From the NCBI GenBank assembly GCA_029974015.1, contig JARKUF010000040.1:97267-161266 (forward strand): a stretch of DNA of 64,000 bases, written 5' to 3'. Source of the stretch: Spirochaetota bacterium (GTDB lineage Bacteria; Spirochaetota; UBA4802; JAGODF01). Below, in pieces: positions 18,718-27,816 of the stretch. Position 1 is the first letter of the stretch, and every line of letters begins with the position of its first letter. The notes beneath the pieces were generated by a model. That model saw only the letters and a program-made list of their open reading frames with translations. It did not search any database and was not told the DNA's origin. The translations under genes were made by a program, and so were the position numbers.

Positions 18718-19265
18718 GCCGCGGGCCCCGCTTCCTTAAGGGTGATCGTGTGGCCTTCGAGCCCCGGAACCGGTCCGCCCGGAGGGAGGACGATGAAGTC
18801 GGCCCCTTCAGTTATGTAATAGCGCGCCCGGGTTTCGGCGGCCCCGCTACCCGAGGCGGCGCGCACGCCGATGCGAAAATCTTCGCGGAGGCGTCCGGCT
18901 TTCCTCATATCGAGGGCGAGGCGCAGGGCCTGGGCCGTGTCGAGGTCGTAGACCGGCATCGGCATTCCAGGGCTTTTATCGAAGCTTCCCATGGCAAGGA
19001 CGGCCCCGGAGAATCCGAGGGAGGAGGCGGTGACGAGATAGGATTCCACGAGGCCGCGGTTTTTGTTCTTTAATAGTATTTCCACGAGTAAGGTTTCACA
19101 TCCGAGGTTTTTTAATTCATGGTAAAAAGCGAGTGGCGAAAGGTCGCCGTATTCTCCCGCGAGGATATTGCCATGTGCTTCGCAGAGGTTCTTTAAGGCG
19201 CTTAGCGTTTCGAGGGTTTCGAGGCGTGGCGCGTAAAGGACAGGGCCGGAAATCATCTCTGCCAT
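18714..19265 (-). CDS. Shortened MetF-like (methylenetetrahydrofolate reductase family) protein
   Basis: Only 183 residues, against about 290 for MetF. ETLLVEILLKNKNRGLVESY, then LVTASSLGFSGAVLA, matches the MetF segment where Nr-x-x-L-x-s-y-L precedes the GxxNVLxLTGD strand. VYDLDTAQALRLALDMRKAG and GADFIVLPPG match later MetF strands. The usual Leu-Thr-Gly-Asp is AMGSFD, and the first barrel strands with the catalytic Glu are missing. The start is the ATG at 19265 behind GGGAGGAG. It overlaps metV by 13 bases and iorA by four. It may be a MetV partner or a diverged fold; folate use is uncertain. Confidence 0.55.
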   Translation of the reverse strand: MAEMISGPVLYAPRLETLETLSALKNLCEAHGNILAGEYGDLSPLAFYHELKNLGCETLLVEILLKNKNRGLVESYLVTASSLGFSGAVLAMGSFDKSPGMPMPVYDLDTAQALRLALDMRKAGRLREDFRIGVRAASGSGAAETRARYYITEGADFIVLPPGGPVPGLEGHTITLKEAGPAA

Positions 19266-19894
19266 ATCTCCTCCCGGGGTGAATGGTTTTTGGACCAGTC
19301 GACGGGGCCATGATAAGCGAGAAAGAGGGCGTCCATGCCGCGCTCCTTCAGGCGTTCGTACACGGAATGCCATACGCAATCGCGCTGAGGATACACATCG
19401 CATTTCGTTCCGAGGATATGTTCGCAGGGGCCGTTTCGGACCCGGCGCGGGCAGGCCGTCACGGCGCACAGCCCCGCCGTGTCGTTCAAGATGCACTGCC
19501 CGCAGTGGGAACAGCGCTCGTAGAAGCGGCCCAGGCGCTCCACCATTCCGAGGAAATGCGTATCGAGGGCGGCGATGACGGGCTTCGAGGTTACTTCGTC
19601 AAGGGCCTGGGCGCCGCTTCCGCAGGTGAGCGCAATCAGGGCGTCGGCCTCCTCCACCTCCTCGGCGATGCGCTTCAAGTCCCGCGACGAGATGCGCTTG
19701 TCGCAGGGCGACTGTATGGAGATGGTGGCCAGGACCTCGTGATTGGAGAGGGCTTCCGCCATCTCCCGGACCTGCTCGCTTCCCCCGGTCTGGCAGACCG
19801 CGGCGCATTCGGCGCATCCCACGATGACGAGCTTTTTTTTATCTGAAAGAAGGCCCTTAATAGCGTCAAGGTCCTTTTTTGTCGTGACGATCAT
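19253..19894 (-). CDS. MetV-like protein (methylenetetrahydrofolate reductase C-terminal domain family)
   Basis: A 213-residue cysteine-rich protein. VIVGCAECAAVCQTGG sits in the N-terminal Rossmann-like half. The C-terminal half has CSHCGQCILNDTAGLC and VTACPRRVRNGPCEH, the cysteine pattern of the MTHFR_C/MetV family, which binds iron-sulphur clusters and partners MetF in Wood-Ljungdahl acetogens. LTCGSGAQALDE is another family landmark. It is the first gene of the operon, with GGAGG right before its ATG. MetV beside IorAB rather than next to full-length MetF is unusual. Confidence 0.8.
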   Translation of the reverse strand: MIVTTKKDLDAIKGLLSDKKKLVIVGCAECAAVCQTGGSEQVREMAEALSNHEVLATISIQSPCDKRISSRDLKRIAEEVEEADALIALTCGSGAQALDEVTSKPVIAALDTHFLGMVERLGRFYERCSHCGQCILNDTAGLCAVTACPRRVRNGPCEHILGTKCDVYPQRDCVWHSVYERLKERGMDALFLAYHGPVDWSKNHSPREEIWQR

Positions 19895-20074
19895 GGAGGT
19901 TCCTCCTGATTACCCGCCAGCGGCCTCAAGCTGGCCGATTGGCATCTTAAAGAACAGTATAGCCCGGTCCGGGATTTTTTCAAGGCCCGATCAGGGTATT
20001 GGCCCGTTTGTTTCCGTTCAAGCATATTTTTAAAAGGCGCTCCGCTGAAGGGGGCTGGCACGGGCCGTGGCATG

Positions 20075-22603
20075 TCATTCAATCACGATTTTGTACGGAA
20101 AAAGATAAAGGGCCGCCTCCTTTCGGTTGTACAGGAGCTCCATTTCCCCCAGGCGCGAGGCCGCCTTTTTAAAGGACTCCGGGAGAGAAACGGCCTCTGA
20201 GCCTGCGAGCGAGAAGAGCTCGGCGCCAAGGGGGACCTTTATCTGCGGGTAATGCCTCAAGGAGTATTCGCCCGAGATGCCGACGAGGGCGCGCGCGTGT
20301 TCCACGGCGCGCATGACGCTTCCCAGGGTGTCGACGAGTTTTTTCCCTTTGGCCTGGTCTCCCGTAAAAACCCTGCCCTCGGCAAGGGAGGGGATGCCAG
20401 CATCTTCGATTTTCCGTCCCTCGGCGACAATCTTTGTGAAGCGCGCATAGATTGCGTCGACGTTTTTTTGAAATACCGCCCGTTCCTTTTCGGTCATGTC
20501 GCGGTCCTCCGTGAAGATGTCCGCCATTTCGGACATCTTCACCGTTTCCTTTTTTATTCCGAGCTTGCCGTAAAGCCCATGGAGGGATACGCGCCCGCTG
20601 ATTACGCCAATGGACCCTGTGAGGGTCCCGGGAGATGCGAATATTTTGTCCCCGGAGCATGCGATGTAATAACCCCCCGAGGCGGCAATATCGCCGAAGG
20701 AAAAGACCACGGGCTTTTTGGCCTTCCCTTTTGTATCGTTCAGGTAATGCAGCATGAGGTCCGAGGCGACGGCGGAGCCGCCGCCGGAATTGACGCGTAT
20801 CACCGCGGCTTTAACCAGAGGATTGGAAAAGGCCTCTGTGAGGAGGCTGTGGTATGTTTCGTCCCCCGTGGCGTTTGGCGCGAAAAGCCCCCTGCTTCCG
20901 GTGTTACCGCGGACGATGGAGCCCTCAACGTGGATGACGGCGATTTCAGGCGCGGGGCCCCAGGGGGCGGTCACCCGCTCCCTGGCGAGGTACTCCTCAA
21001 GCGGCACAATACGGCAGCGTTCCCTTTCCAATATATCGCGTTCGGAAGGGCCCGGGTACATGACGGCATCGACAAATCCGAGGGCCATCGCTTCGTCGGC
21101 TGAAACCATGGCGCGGCGGAACATCTCGTGAAGATTGTCAGTGCTGAGGCGGCGCGACGCGGCTATATCGCCTGTGAATTGGTTGTTCAGATTTGTGAGA
21201 AGCTCCACCAGGCTGGACCTGTATTCCTCGGACATGAAACGGCTGGTGAAAGGCTCGTTGAAGAACTTGTATCGCCCCTTTCGGACCGATTCGAATTTAA
21301 TCCCAATTTTATCGAGGAGCTCCCGGAAGAAATACACCTGGGCCGAGAGTCCCGAAAGCATGAAGGTCTCCCCGGGGTTGAAGTAAATCCTGTCGGCGCA
21401 GGAAGCGAGATAGTAGCTTCCGTTTCCCGACGACATCAGCAAAGCATAAACTTTTTTTCCCGCCGCGCGGAACCTGGCGAGCTCCTCCCGGAGCTCCTGA
21501 ATTCGCGCGAAGCCGAGGCGCGGATTGTCGACGATGAGGATGATGCCGCGTACTTCCGGCGCGGCGGCCGCTTTCGAGATGGCGCTTAAGACATTGAGAA
21601 GCACGGGGCGTTCGCTTCCAATTAGACGGCGGGAAGGGACTTCCTGGATTTCATCGGAGAGGGTAATTTTCAAAAGTTCTCCGGGATGTCCGAGGGGCCT
21701 GTGGTACCGCGGCCCCGAAATGGCGGCGCCGAAGACGGAAAGGGACCCGCCATGCCGCGGCGCAAGCGCCGCGTATTCGGCAGTGAATGCGCCTCCAGCG
21801 CTGCTGTTACCCACATCCAGAGGAATCCGGAGTCCGAAAGAAAGGTCCCGGGAGTCCGTGACAGCGCCGAAAAGTGAAATGTCTCTCGCGCACATGAGCT
21901 CAAGGGCATAGGTGAATTCGGCCTCCCGGAACCCTTTCCCGGACGTAATGGCCATGTCCGCAGAGAGGGTCAAGTAATGCCGCCAGGGGCGCAGGGAGAA
22001 AGAATAGATGTCGGTGCGGGGTACCTTTTCGCCGTCGAGGACAGGCCTGTTCATGTCCCTTGAAACGAACCCGAAAGAAAACAGGGGCGAGGGGCGCAGG
22101 AGAAAACCCAGGGTCCAGGAGCGGTAGCCGTCGAAGCGCCCGCCGCTGCCATAGGACCAGGAGGCGCCCAGGCCCAGAGTGTTTCCAATAAAAATGCCCT
22201 TGCCGATGGTGTAGAAGTCCGTGTCTATGTCCGTTATGGTTCCTGCGTCATCCTGAAAGGAGATGAGGCGCGAGTAGCCGAAGCCGAACCCCAGGGCGTT
22301 GAGCGCGACATGGTGCCCGGCGGCCCCACCGGAGTTGAAGCGTACCTGGCGGTAGGCGAGGCCCGATGCGCCGGGAAGGTCCGGAAATACGGGATTGGCG
22401 AAAGCCCCGAAGTCGTCGCGGCAGTGGCTTGCCGGGGCCGTCGGAAATTGGTAGAGCAGGTCCCCGGGCCCCGCTGCGGAGAGGGGTGATGAGATGAAAA
22501 GGGCAGCCAGCAGGGCCGCAAGTTTAATTGAACTTGACCGCAATAAGGGTGATATCGTCCCGGAGGGAGTCCCCGAATGAATTGATCCTGTCGATGAGCG
22601 CAT
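20075..22603 (-). CDS. sppA: Signal peptide peptidase SppA with an N-terminal barrel-like domain
   Basis: An 842-residue protein. A signal sequence (LAALLAALFISSPLSA) at about 28-44 is followed by about 270 residues of alternating aromatic/polar strands, rich in Gly and Tyr, like an outer-membrane barrel. Two SppA peptidase domains follow from about residue 310. The catalytic Lys is in the first (RKGRYKFFNEPF) and the Ser in the second (GDIAASGGYYIACSGD). Membrane-bound SppA degrades leftover signal peptides; a domain facing the other side of the envelope is unusual. The ATG at 22603 has GAGG nine bases ahead, giving an 80-base overlap with the upstream SpoIIE gene; a TTG at 22543 would shorten this to 20. 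Confidence 0.8.
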   Translation of the reverse strand: MRSSTGSIHSGTPSGTISPLLRSSSIKLAALLAALFISSPLSAAGPGDLLYQFPTAPASHCRDDFGAFANPVFPDLPGASGLAYRQVRFNSGGAAGHHVALNALGFGFGYSRLISFQDDAGTITDIDTDFYTIGKGIFIGNTLGLGASWSYGSGGRFDGYRSWTLGFLLRPSPLFSFGFVSRDMNRPVLDGEKVPRTDIYSFSLRPWRHYLTLSADMAITSGKGFREAEFTYALELMCARDISLFGAVTDSRDLSFGLRIPLDVGNSSAGGAFTAEYAALAPRHGGSLSVFGAAISGPRYHRPLGHPGELLKITLSDEIQEVPSRRLIGSERPVLLNVLSAISKAAAAPEVRGIILIVDNPRLGFARIQELREELARFRAAGKKVYALLMSSGNGSYYLASCADRIYFNPGETFMLSGLSAQVYFFRELLDKIGIKFESVRKGRYKFFNEPFTSRFMSEEYRSSLVELLTNLNNQFTGDIAASRRLSTDNLHEMFRRAMVSADEAMALGFVDAVMYPGPSERDILERERCRIVPLEEYLARERVTAPWGPAPEIAVIHVEGSIVRGNTGSRGLFAPNATGDETYHSLLTEAFSNPLVKAAVIRVNSGGGSAVASDLMLHYLNDTKGKAKKPVVFSFGDIAASGGYYIACSGDKIFASPGTLTGSIGVISGRVSLHGLYGKLGIKKETVKMSEMADIFTEDRDMTEKERAVFQKNVDAIYARFTKIVAEGRKIEDAGIPSLAEGRVFTGDQAKGKKLVDTLGSVMRAVEHARALVGISGEYSLRHYPQIKVPLGAELFSLAGSEAVSLPESFKKAASRLGEMELLYNRKEAALYLFPYKIVIE

Positions 22604-24884
22604 TTATTTTCCCCTCGATGTCCGATCCCGCCTGTCCCCGGATGGTATCCAGGAGGTCTTTTTCGGTAAATTCGCGGCCGGTTTTTTCGTCGTATATCTC
22701 CAGGGCGCCGTCGGTGAAAAGGAAAAGTTCATCGCCCTTATTGAAGGTGATCTTTGAAGCAAAGTAGGAAGCGGAAGGGTCGGCCCCGAGGATTTTGGAA
22801 CGTCCCTCGAGGCGTTGGATTTCCCCTTCGCCGCCTTTGAGAAGCGCAGGAGGGCAGTGGCCCGCATTAATGTAGGTGAGCTCGCGGGTGGCGTTGTTGT
22901 AAATTCCGGCAAAGAGGGTGATGAGCTCCGTGCCGCGGTAACGGTTGTTCAGGAAGTAGTTCACCTCTTCGATGACATTCTCTATGGGGGCCTTCTCCCG
23001 AAGGAGGGAATGTATGGTACTGCTGGTCATGGAAAGTATCATGGCGGCGGCGAGGCCGTGGCCGGAGATGTCTCCTATGATGATGGCGGTGCTCTTCCTG
23101 TCGATCTCGATGAAGTCGAAGTAGTCTCCCGTCACTTTCAGGAACGGCCTGTTGTAGAAGCTGATGGCCATACGGCTTGAGTCCGGGGCGCTTCTGGGAA
23201 AAAGCCTCGACTGGATATACGAGGCGATATCGAGCTCCATTTCGAAGCGGCGCCTCGTGATGTAGTTTTTTAAAAGGCGGTCGTTTTCCAGCATCTGGCG
23301 AATTTGCAGCGACACTGTTTCGATATAATGCAGGTCAATGCCGTTGAAAAGCTCGCCGTTCTGCTTTGGCCCCAGAAGGAGGGCGCCGATAACTCCGTCC
23401 TGTGAAAACACCGGCGACACGAGAAGTACGCCGCGTTTATCGAGGAACCGGGTGATCCGTTCCTCCAGGGGGGAGCGTTTTATGAGGGAATAGTTGAACA
23501 GGGGCCCCCGTTCATTTTTGAAGTATTGCACCAGGTCCGAGTCCGGCGACATCATTTCAACGAGGCCGCCTTCAAGGGCGTTATTGAGTTCATACGAACC
23601 ATCAAAGAGAACAAGCTGGGTTTCCGAAACTCCAGTGATGAGGGATATCTCGGTATAAATCCGTTCAATTTTGAAAGTGACGTCTTCATGGGTGGCCACG
23701 AGGTTTTCAATGTTCTGAAGGGAACGGGAGAAGTTGTCACGGTCAACCAGGAGAACATTCCCTAACTTTCGGCGGGCCGTCCTCTCGCCGTAGAGAAGCC
23801 CGGCAAAGACCGCGGAGATAGCGAAATAAAACAGGGCAAGCTCCCCGGGGGTTTTAACGCTGATCGACATGCAGTAGATGAGGCCTCCGGCAATCACCGC
23901 CGTGACCAGGTTTAACAGAAGCAGGGACATTCCCTTGATGAAAAAAAGGCGGGAGCTGAACAGATTGTACTGGAAAAGGCTGTTTCCGATCAAGAGGGGC
24001 AAGGAAAGAGTAAATGCCGCGGCGTAATGAACGGGAAGGTCTATGAACAGCCCGGCGATGAAAAAGGCCGGCGCAACCATCCCTGAGAGGGTGAAGGCGG
24101 CGAGGGCCAGCCCCTGGCTTTTGTAGCTGTAGGCGTTGCCTCCGGCAAGGATGCCCCGGATGAGTTTTACCGAAGCGATAAGCCCGCAGGCTATGATATA
24201 AGAGAAAAGAGCGATGAAAGCGCCCCGCTCCCGGGAACTGTTTGCGCAGTAAAGGAAAATGGAAAAGAACCCCGCGGTGAGGGCCGTGAAGGCCGCCGCG
24301 GCGCCGCGGCTGAGGCGTTCCCGTGCGATATTATATCCGGCAAGGACCACGAAGTATGCAAGGGCGCCTGCGGCAAGGGGCACCAGAAAACGCCCCCGTC
24401 CGAGGGTGAGCATATCTACGAGAAGAAAAAAGAAAGCGCCCTGGGCCATTGAAATGCTGAAAAAGAGCCTGGACTGGTATGAGTTCCACCGGAAGAGGCG
24501 CACCATTATGCCGTAGGCAAAGTGGATGTTGGCCATGAGCAGCAGGACGATGAAAAACCAGATATAATTGCGGTTGTAGGCGCCGACAGTGAAGGCTTTT
24601 TGTCCTCCGCCTTCAAAAATCGCCTCGATGGTTTCTCCGGAGGGAAGGCCCGCAAGCATTTTCATGAGGTCTTTGCCTTCGATGGCCATGCCATGCAGCG
24701 AAATAAGCCGTGCGCCAAAATCGTCGTCCCGGCCGATGATGCCCGTGGCGTATGTCAGTTCATTGCCCGTGATAATTCTGGAGAAAGGGTAGTACCGCGA
24801 TACCCCGGCCACGGTGATCACGAAATAAACGTCGACCAGAATAATGAGGAGGATAAGGCCCATGTTCGCCGCTGTTTTCCTCAC
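22524..24884 (-). CDS. Membrane SpoIIE-type (PP2C) phosphatase with GAF domain
   Basis: The 786 residues begin with one membrane helix (6-29) and a ~75-residue extracytoplasmic loop. About seven to nine more helices (to about 365) follow, then a GAF-like domain (400-570) and a C-terminal SpoIIE phosphatase. Catalytic metal motifs are present: VTGDYFDF, IIIGDISGHGLAAAM, FLFTDGALE and the closing DDITLIAV. This is the RsbU type, which dephosphorylates a STAS anti-anti-sigma protein; a STAS protein lies at 57.6-58.0 kb. It overlaps the degenerate homologue upstream by four bases and sppA downstream by 80. Confidence 0.88.
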   Translation of the reverse strand: MRKTAANMGLILLIILVDVYFVITVAGVSRYYPFSRIITGNELTYATGIIGRDDDFGARLISLHGMAIEGKDLMKMLAGLPSGETIEAIFEGGGQKAFTVGAYNRNYIWFFIVLLLMANIHFAYGIMVRLFRWNSYQSRLFFSISMAQGAFFFLLVDMLTLGRGRFLVPLAAGALAYFVVLAGYNIARERLSRGAAAAFTALTAGFFSIFLYCANSSRERGAFIALFSYIIACGLIASVKLIRGILAGGNAYSYKSQGLALAAFTLSGMVAPAFFIAGLFIDLPVHYAAAFTLSLPLLIGNSLFQYNLFSSRLFFIKGMSLLLLNLVTAVIAGGLIYCMSISVKTPGELALFYFAISAVFAGLLYGERTARRKLGNVLLVDRDNFSRSLQNIENLVATHEDVTFKIERIYTEISLITGVSETQLVLFDGSYELNNALEGGLVEMMSPDSDLVQYFKNERGPLFNYSLIKRSPLEERITRFLDKRGVLLVSPVFSQDGVIGALLLGPKQNGELFNGIDLHYIETVSLQIRQMLENDRLLKNYITRRRFEMELDIASYIQSRLFPRSAPDSSRMAISFYNRPFLKVTGDYFDFIEIDRKSTAIIIGDISGHGLAAAMILSMTSSTIHSLLREKAPIENVIEEVNYFLNNRYRGTELITLFAGIYNNATRELTYINAGHCPPALLKGGEGEIQRLEGRSKILGADPSASYFASKITFNKGDELFLFTDGALEIYDEKTGREFTEKDLLDTIRGQAGSDIEGKINALIDRINSFGDSLRDDITLIAVKFN

Positions 24885-26269
24885 GGGCCCTCCTCGAGCC
24901 TTGCAAGTATGAGGAGGGTGTCCCCCTCGTCCTCCCGGGGAAGGGATTTTATAAGCGCCCCGCGGAGCCTGGAGAGGGGCAGGGACGAGTTTTCCACAAT
25001 GACCCCGGCGTACTTTTCCGTGTCACGGGACAGGGCGGCGTGGAAAGTTTCACAGCAGATGATGAGGAGGTCTCCTTCCTCGATCCTGGCCTTCGTCTCG
25101 TCGAACCGGAGCCGCTTCGGTATTTTCCCCAGGGACCCCTGGGCGCGGCGGAAAATGAAAGGAGGAGGATACCCGTGGTTGCTCATGGTGAAGGAGCCCT
25201 TCTGGTTGAGGGAACCCACGATGACCGCCATTTCCTCATCAAGAATTTCCCTTTCTTTCATGTTCTCCAGGAGCTTCAGCACCGTTTTCTCAGGAGAGAA
25301 ACCCAGACGGCTGTAGCTCTGGAGGAGGCCCTGGATGCCGGGCATGTAAATGGAGGTTCCGGTGATGTCCCCGTGGAGCCTATAGGCGACGATTCTCACG
25401 TCGTCGGGATCGGAGTGGTTTGCGAAGGCGTCGTAAAATTCCCTCGTCAAAAGGGACCTCGTCCTGTGATGTATTCGTATTGCCACTTTTCCAACAGTCA
25501 TGTCGGGATCGGGCATGAACCGGTCGTGTATCTTTGAGGCTATCTCGTATTCCTTTTCCAGCTCCTTTTTTTTGAGCAGCTCGTTGAAGAAAAAATTGTT
25601 GATCGAAAGGATTGCTATTTTCGAGGCGAAGATCTTCAGCAAAGAAAGCTCGCGCTGGGAGACTTTTCTCTTACGGGGCCCCATGACGATGACTCCAAGG
25701 AATGTCTGCCGGAAAAAAATCGGCACCATTATTTCCCCGTGGAGCTTGTCCATTTCATGGATGACCGATCTTTCGTAGTTGTCCCTCTGGGTGAGCTTAT
25801 TTTTGATGATGATGTCGTCGGGCCCCTTGAGGACGCTGAAAAGGATGTTGTCGTTTTCGATGCGCGCACTGCGGACCATTTTACGCCGGTGGTTTTTTTG
25901 GTAGAAGATGTTGTACTCGTCCCGGTCGGGATAATAGAAGAGAAGTATGCCCGAGCTGATTTTCATGAAGTCGAGGATACGGTCAAAGGTTTCTTTCAGT
26001 ATCTCGTCGAAAGAGCGCATGTTCAGCACGGCGTCGACGGTCTTAGCGAAGAGGTCTTCGTAGTGGACGGGGCTTACCCTCGAATCGATGAGGTCGTGAA
26101 GGAAGTTAAATACCGGAAGGAGGGCGGTGAGGAGCAGGATGAAAAATACGAAAATCCTCAGGTCCCCAAGCCCAAGCTGGTACAGCAGTACGGCGGTCCC
26201 CAGGAGAAGGAATATGCTCATGAGGTCGAGGCCGTAGGTGAGGGTGATATTGAGAAGCCTGTTTTTCAT
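24881..26269 (-). CDS. Degenerate SpoIIE-type (pseudo)phosphatase with membrane helices and GAF
   Basis: A 462-residue sister of the next gene: two N-terminal helices (about 8-60), a GAF domain (75-245), then the linker ELEKEYEIASKIHDRFMPDP typical of SpoIIE proteins. In the catalytic part the metal ligands are gone: REFYDA replaces GDYYDF, YRLHGDITGTS replaces DVSGHG and ICCETFHAAL replaces the TDG motif. The overall fold pattern persists to the end, so the gene is intact and probably an inactive regulator or decoy. It overlaps both the thymidylate kinase and the active phosphatase gene by four bases. Confidence 0.75.
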   Translation of the reverse strand: MKNRLLNITLTYGLDLMSIFLLLGTAVLLYQLGLGDLRIFVFFILLLTALLPVFNFLHDLIDSRVSPVHYEDLFAKTVDAVLNMRSFDEILKETFDRILDFMKISSGILLFYYPDRDEYNIFYQKNHRRKMVRSARIENDNILFSVLKGPDDIIIKNKLTQRDNYERSVIHEMDKLHGEIMVPIFFRQTFLGVIVMGPRKRKVSQRELSLLKIFASKIAILSINNFFFNELLKKKELEKEYEIASKIHDRFMPDPDMTVGKVAIRIHHRTRSLLTREFYDAFANHSDPDDVRIVAYRLHGDITGTSIYMPGIQGLLQSYSRLGFSPEKTVLKLLENMKEREILDEEMAVIVGSLNQKGSFTMSNHGYPPPFIFRRAQGSLGKIPKRLRFDETKARIEEGDLLIICCETFHAALSRDTEKYAGVIVENSSLPLSRLRGALIKSLPREDEGDTLLILARLEEGP

Positions 26270-26874
26270 CGCAGGGTGTAGTTTTTTTTAAGATCGGCGA
26301 TGACGGCCCCGGTGAGGTCCCGGGGGGCCAGGGTCCCGTCGAGGACCAGGAAGGTTTCATCGGCCATGGAAAGATAGTTCTCCCTTATTCTCGTCAGGTG
26401 CCGGGGGTCCTCGTAAAAATCGACGGCACTGTTCCGCGACTTGATGCGGCGGAGCGCTTCTTCAGGGGAAATGTCCACGAGGTAGACCCGGTCCGGCGCG
26501 GGGAAGCCCCGGGCCCTGTTCATCGATATTATATCGGCGGGGGGCCGTTCGTCCGTTCCCTGGTACGCGGCGTTGGAATGGTAATATCTGTCCATTATGA
26601 CCATTTTCCCCGCGGCAAGGGCAGGGGCGATATTGAGGCGAACGTCATCGGCCCTGTCGAGTATGAAAAGCTCCAGGAGCTTGCCGTTGTTGTTTGTAGT
26701 TCCCACTTTAAGTAGCTTCCGTATTTCCGTGCCCCGGCCTCCCCCCGTGGGTTCCGCGAGGAGTATCGCCGGAACGAGGGCGGAAAAATATGTGAAGATG
26801 TTTCCCGCAAGTGTCGTTTTCCCGGAGCCGTCAATCCCTTCAAATACGATGAAAAGCGGCAGTGTCAATGCCAT
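26266..26874 (-). CDS. tmk: Thymidylate kinase
   Basis: This 202-residue enzyme phosphorylates dTMP to dTDP. GIDGSGKTT is the P-loop (residues 13-21); DRYYHSNAAYQGTD is the substrate-binding DRY/AYQG region; DISPEEALRRIKSRN is the lid approach. The ATG at 26874 follows GGAAGGACCC, a proper ribosome site; frame upstream of it is not conserved. Length is normal. It starts the tmk-pseudophosphatase-SpoIIE-sppA chain of overlapping genes, so a housekeeping enzyme shares a message with signalling proteins. Confidence 0.93.
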   Translation of the reverse strand: MALTLPLFIVFEGIDGSGKTTLAGNIFTYFSALVPAILLAEPTGGGRGTEIRKLLKVGTTNNNGKLLELFILDRADDVRLNIAPALAAGKMVIMDRYYHSNAAYQGTDERPPADIISMNRARGFPAPDRVYLVDISPEEALRRIKSRNSAVDFYEDPRHLTRIRENYLSMADETFLVLDGTLAPRDLTGAVIADLKKNYTLR

Positions 26875-26963
26875 GGGTCCTTCCGCCCGCTCTCTTTGTT
26901 TCTGGAAAAATGTAGAAGAGCATAAATATTTCGATATGTCAATACAAAATAGCGTTAAAACCG

Positions 26964-26994
26964 CCGGAGGGTTTTTTTGCGGATTTCCCTCCGG
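26964..26994 (-). terminator. Terminator downstream of the EI24 gene
   Basis: CCGGAGGG (26964-26971) and CCCTCCGG (26987-26994) form a perfect 8-base stem with a 15-base loop. On the minus strand it lies just after the EI24 stop and is followed by CGGTTTT. Confidence 0.5.
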
Positions 26995-27009
26995 GTTATG
27001 TAACACGGG

Positions 27010-27816
27010 TCAGTGCGCATCGAGGCCGGGCAGAATTCGTTTTAAGAAAAGTTCCACAGCGCCTACGGCGGCGAGGTTGAGGCCAAGAAAACCGATGATG
27101 GGCACGAAGGTGATGAGGAAAAACCCCAGGCCCAGCCCCAGGGCCGCGAATTTATGGCTCCATACCACCGAGAGTTTATTGCGGAATTCAAGATGCCTCC
27201 TTTCGAGGGGGAAGTCAAAAAATTGGAACCCCAAAAAAAACATGGCGGAGGCGAAGCTCAGGGCGGAATACGCGACCCCACCGACGACGGGAACCAGGTT
27301 AAGAAAGAGAATTAACAGGTTGAACAGTAAAAGCAATCCAAGGAGCTTCACGGTGTTGCGAAGGACGCGCACGATATCATCAAAAAAATCACCGAAGGAA
27401 AACCCGCTCTCGGAAACTTCCTTTTTATACTCGACGGAGAGGAGATGGCGCTCCGCTTTCGCGGAGATGAAATCGTTGAAAGGCGCCGTCAGGATGCTCC
27501 CGGTGATCGAATAGACGAAAATTGCGCCGATGAACAGAAGCACGGCCAGGATGGGGGAAATGATCCACCGGAGGGCCGAGAGATACCAGGCGTCTCCGGC
27601 AGGGAGGAGGCCCAGGAGGGCGTCACCGATATAGTACCAGGCTAAAAAGGCCGTTCCGGAGAGAAGGATGATGTTCAGAAAAAACGGAATAATGAAATAG
27701 CGTTTCATCCCGGGAATTTTTTTGGATGTGATAAGGGCCCTGAATGGGGCCAGTACGCCGGAGACGAAAGCTCCGGGTGCACGAGTAATGCGGGCTATGG
27801 CTTTTTGTTGCTTCAT
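27010..27816 (-). CDS. EI24/CysZ-family membrane protein
   Basis: A 268-residue protein with four to six hydrophobic helices (about 40-65, 85-110, 155-200, 230-255). The pattern of the EI24 family (PF07264) is visible in the P-F-N-D-x-I-S-A-K stretch (LTAPFNDFISAKAE) and the downstream GGVAYSALSFASAMFFLG. CysZ in enterobacteria is a sulphate permease of this family, but no sulphate gene is near. It overlaps the PAP2 gene by four bases and ends in front of a terminator, so the pair forms a short operon. Confidence 0.75.
   Translation of the reverse strand: MKQQKAIARITRAPGAFVSGVLAPFRALITSKKIPGMKRYFIIPFFLNIILLSGTAFLAWYYIGDALLGLLPAGDAWYLSALRWIISPILAVLLFIGAIFVYSITGSILTAPFNDFISAKAERHLLSVEYKKEVSESGFSFGDFFDDIVRVLRNTVKLLGLLLLFNLLILFLNLVPVVGGVAYSALSFASAMFFLGFQFFDFPLERRHLEFRNKLSVVWSHKFAALGLGLGFFLITFVPIIGFLGLNLAAVGAVELFLKRILPGLDAH

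Noticed and set aside
26937..26942. TTGACA on the minus strand upstream of tmk
   Set aside because: No -10 box at a suitable distance was found.
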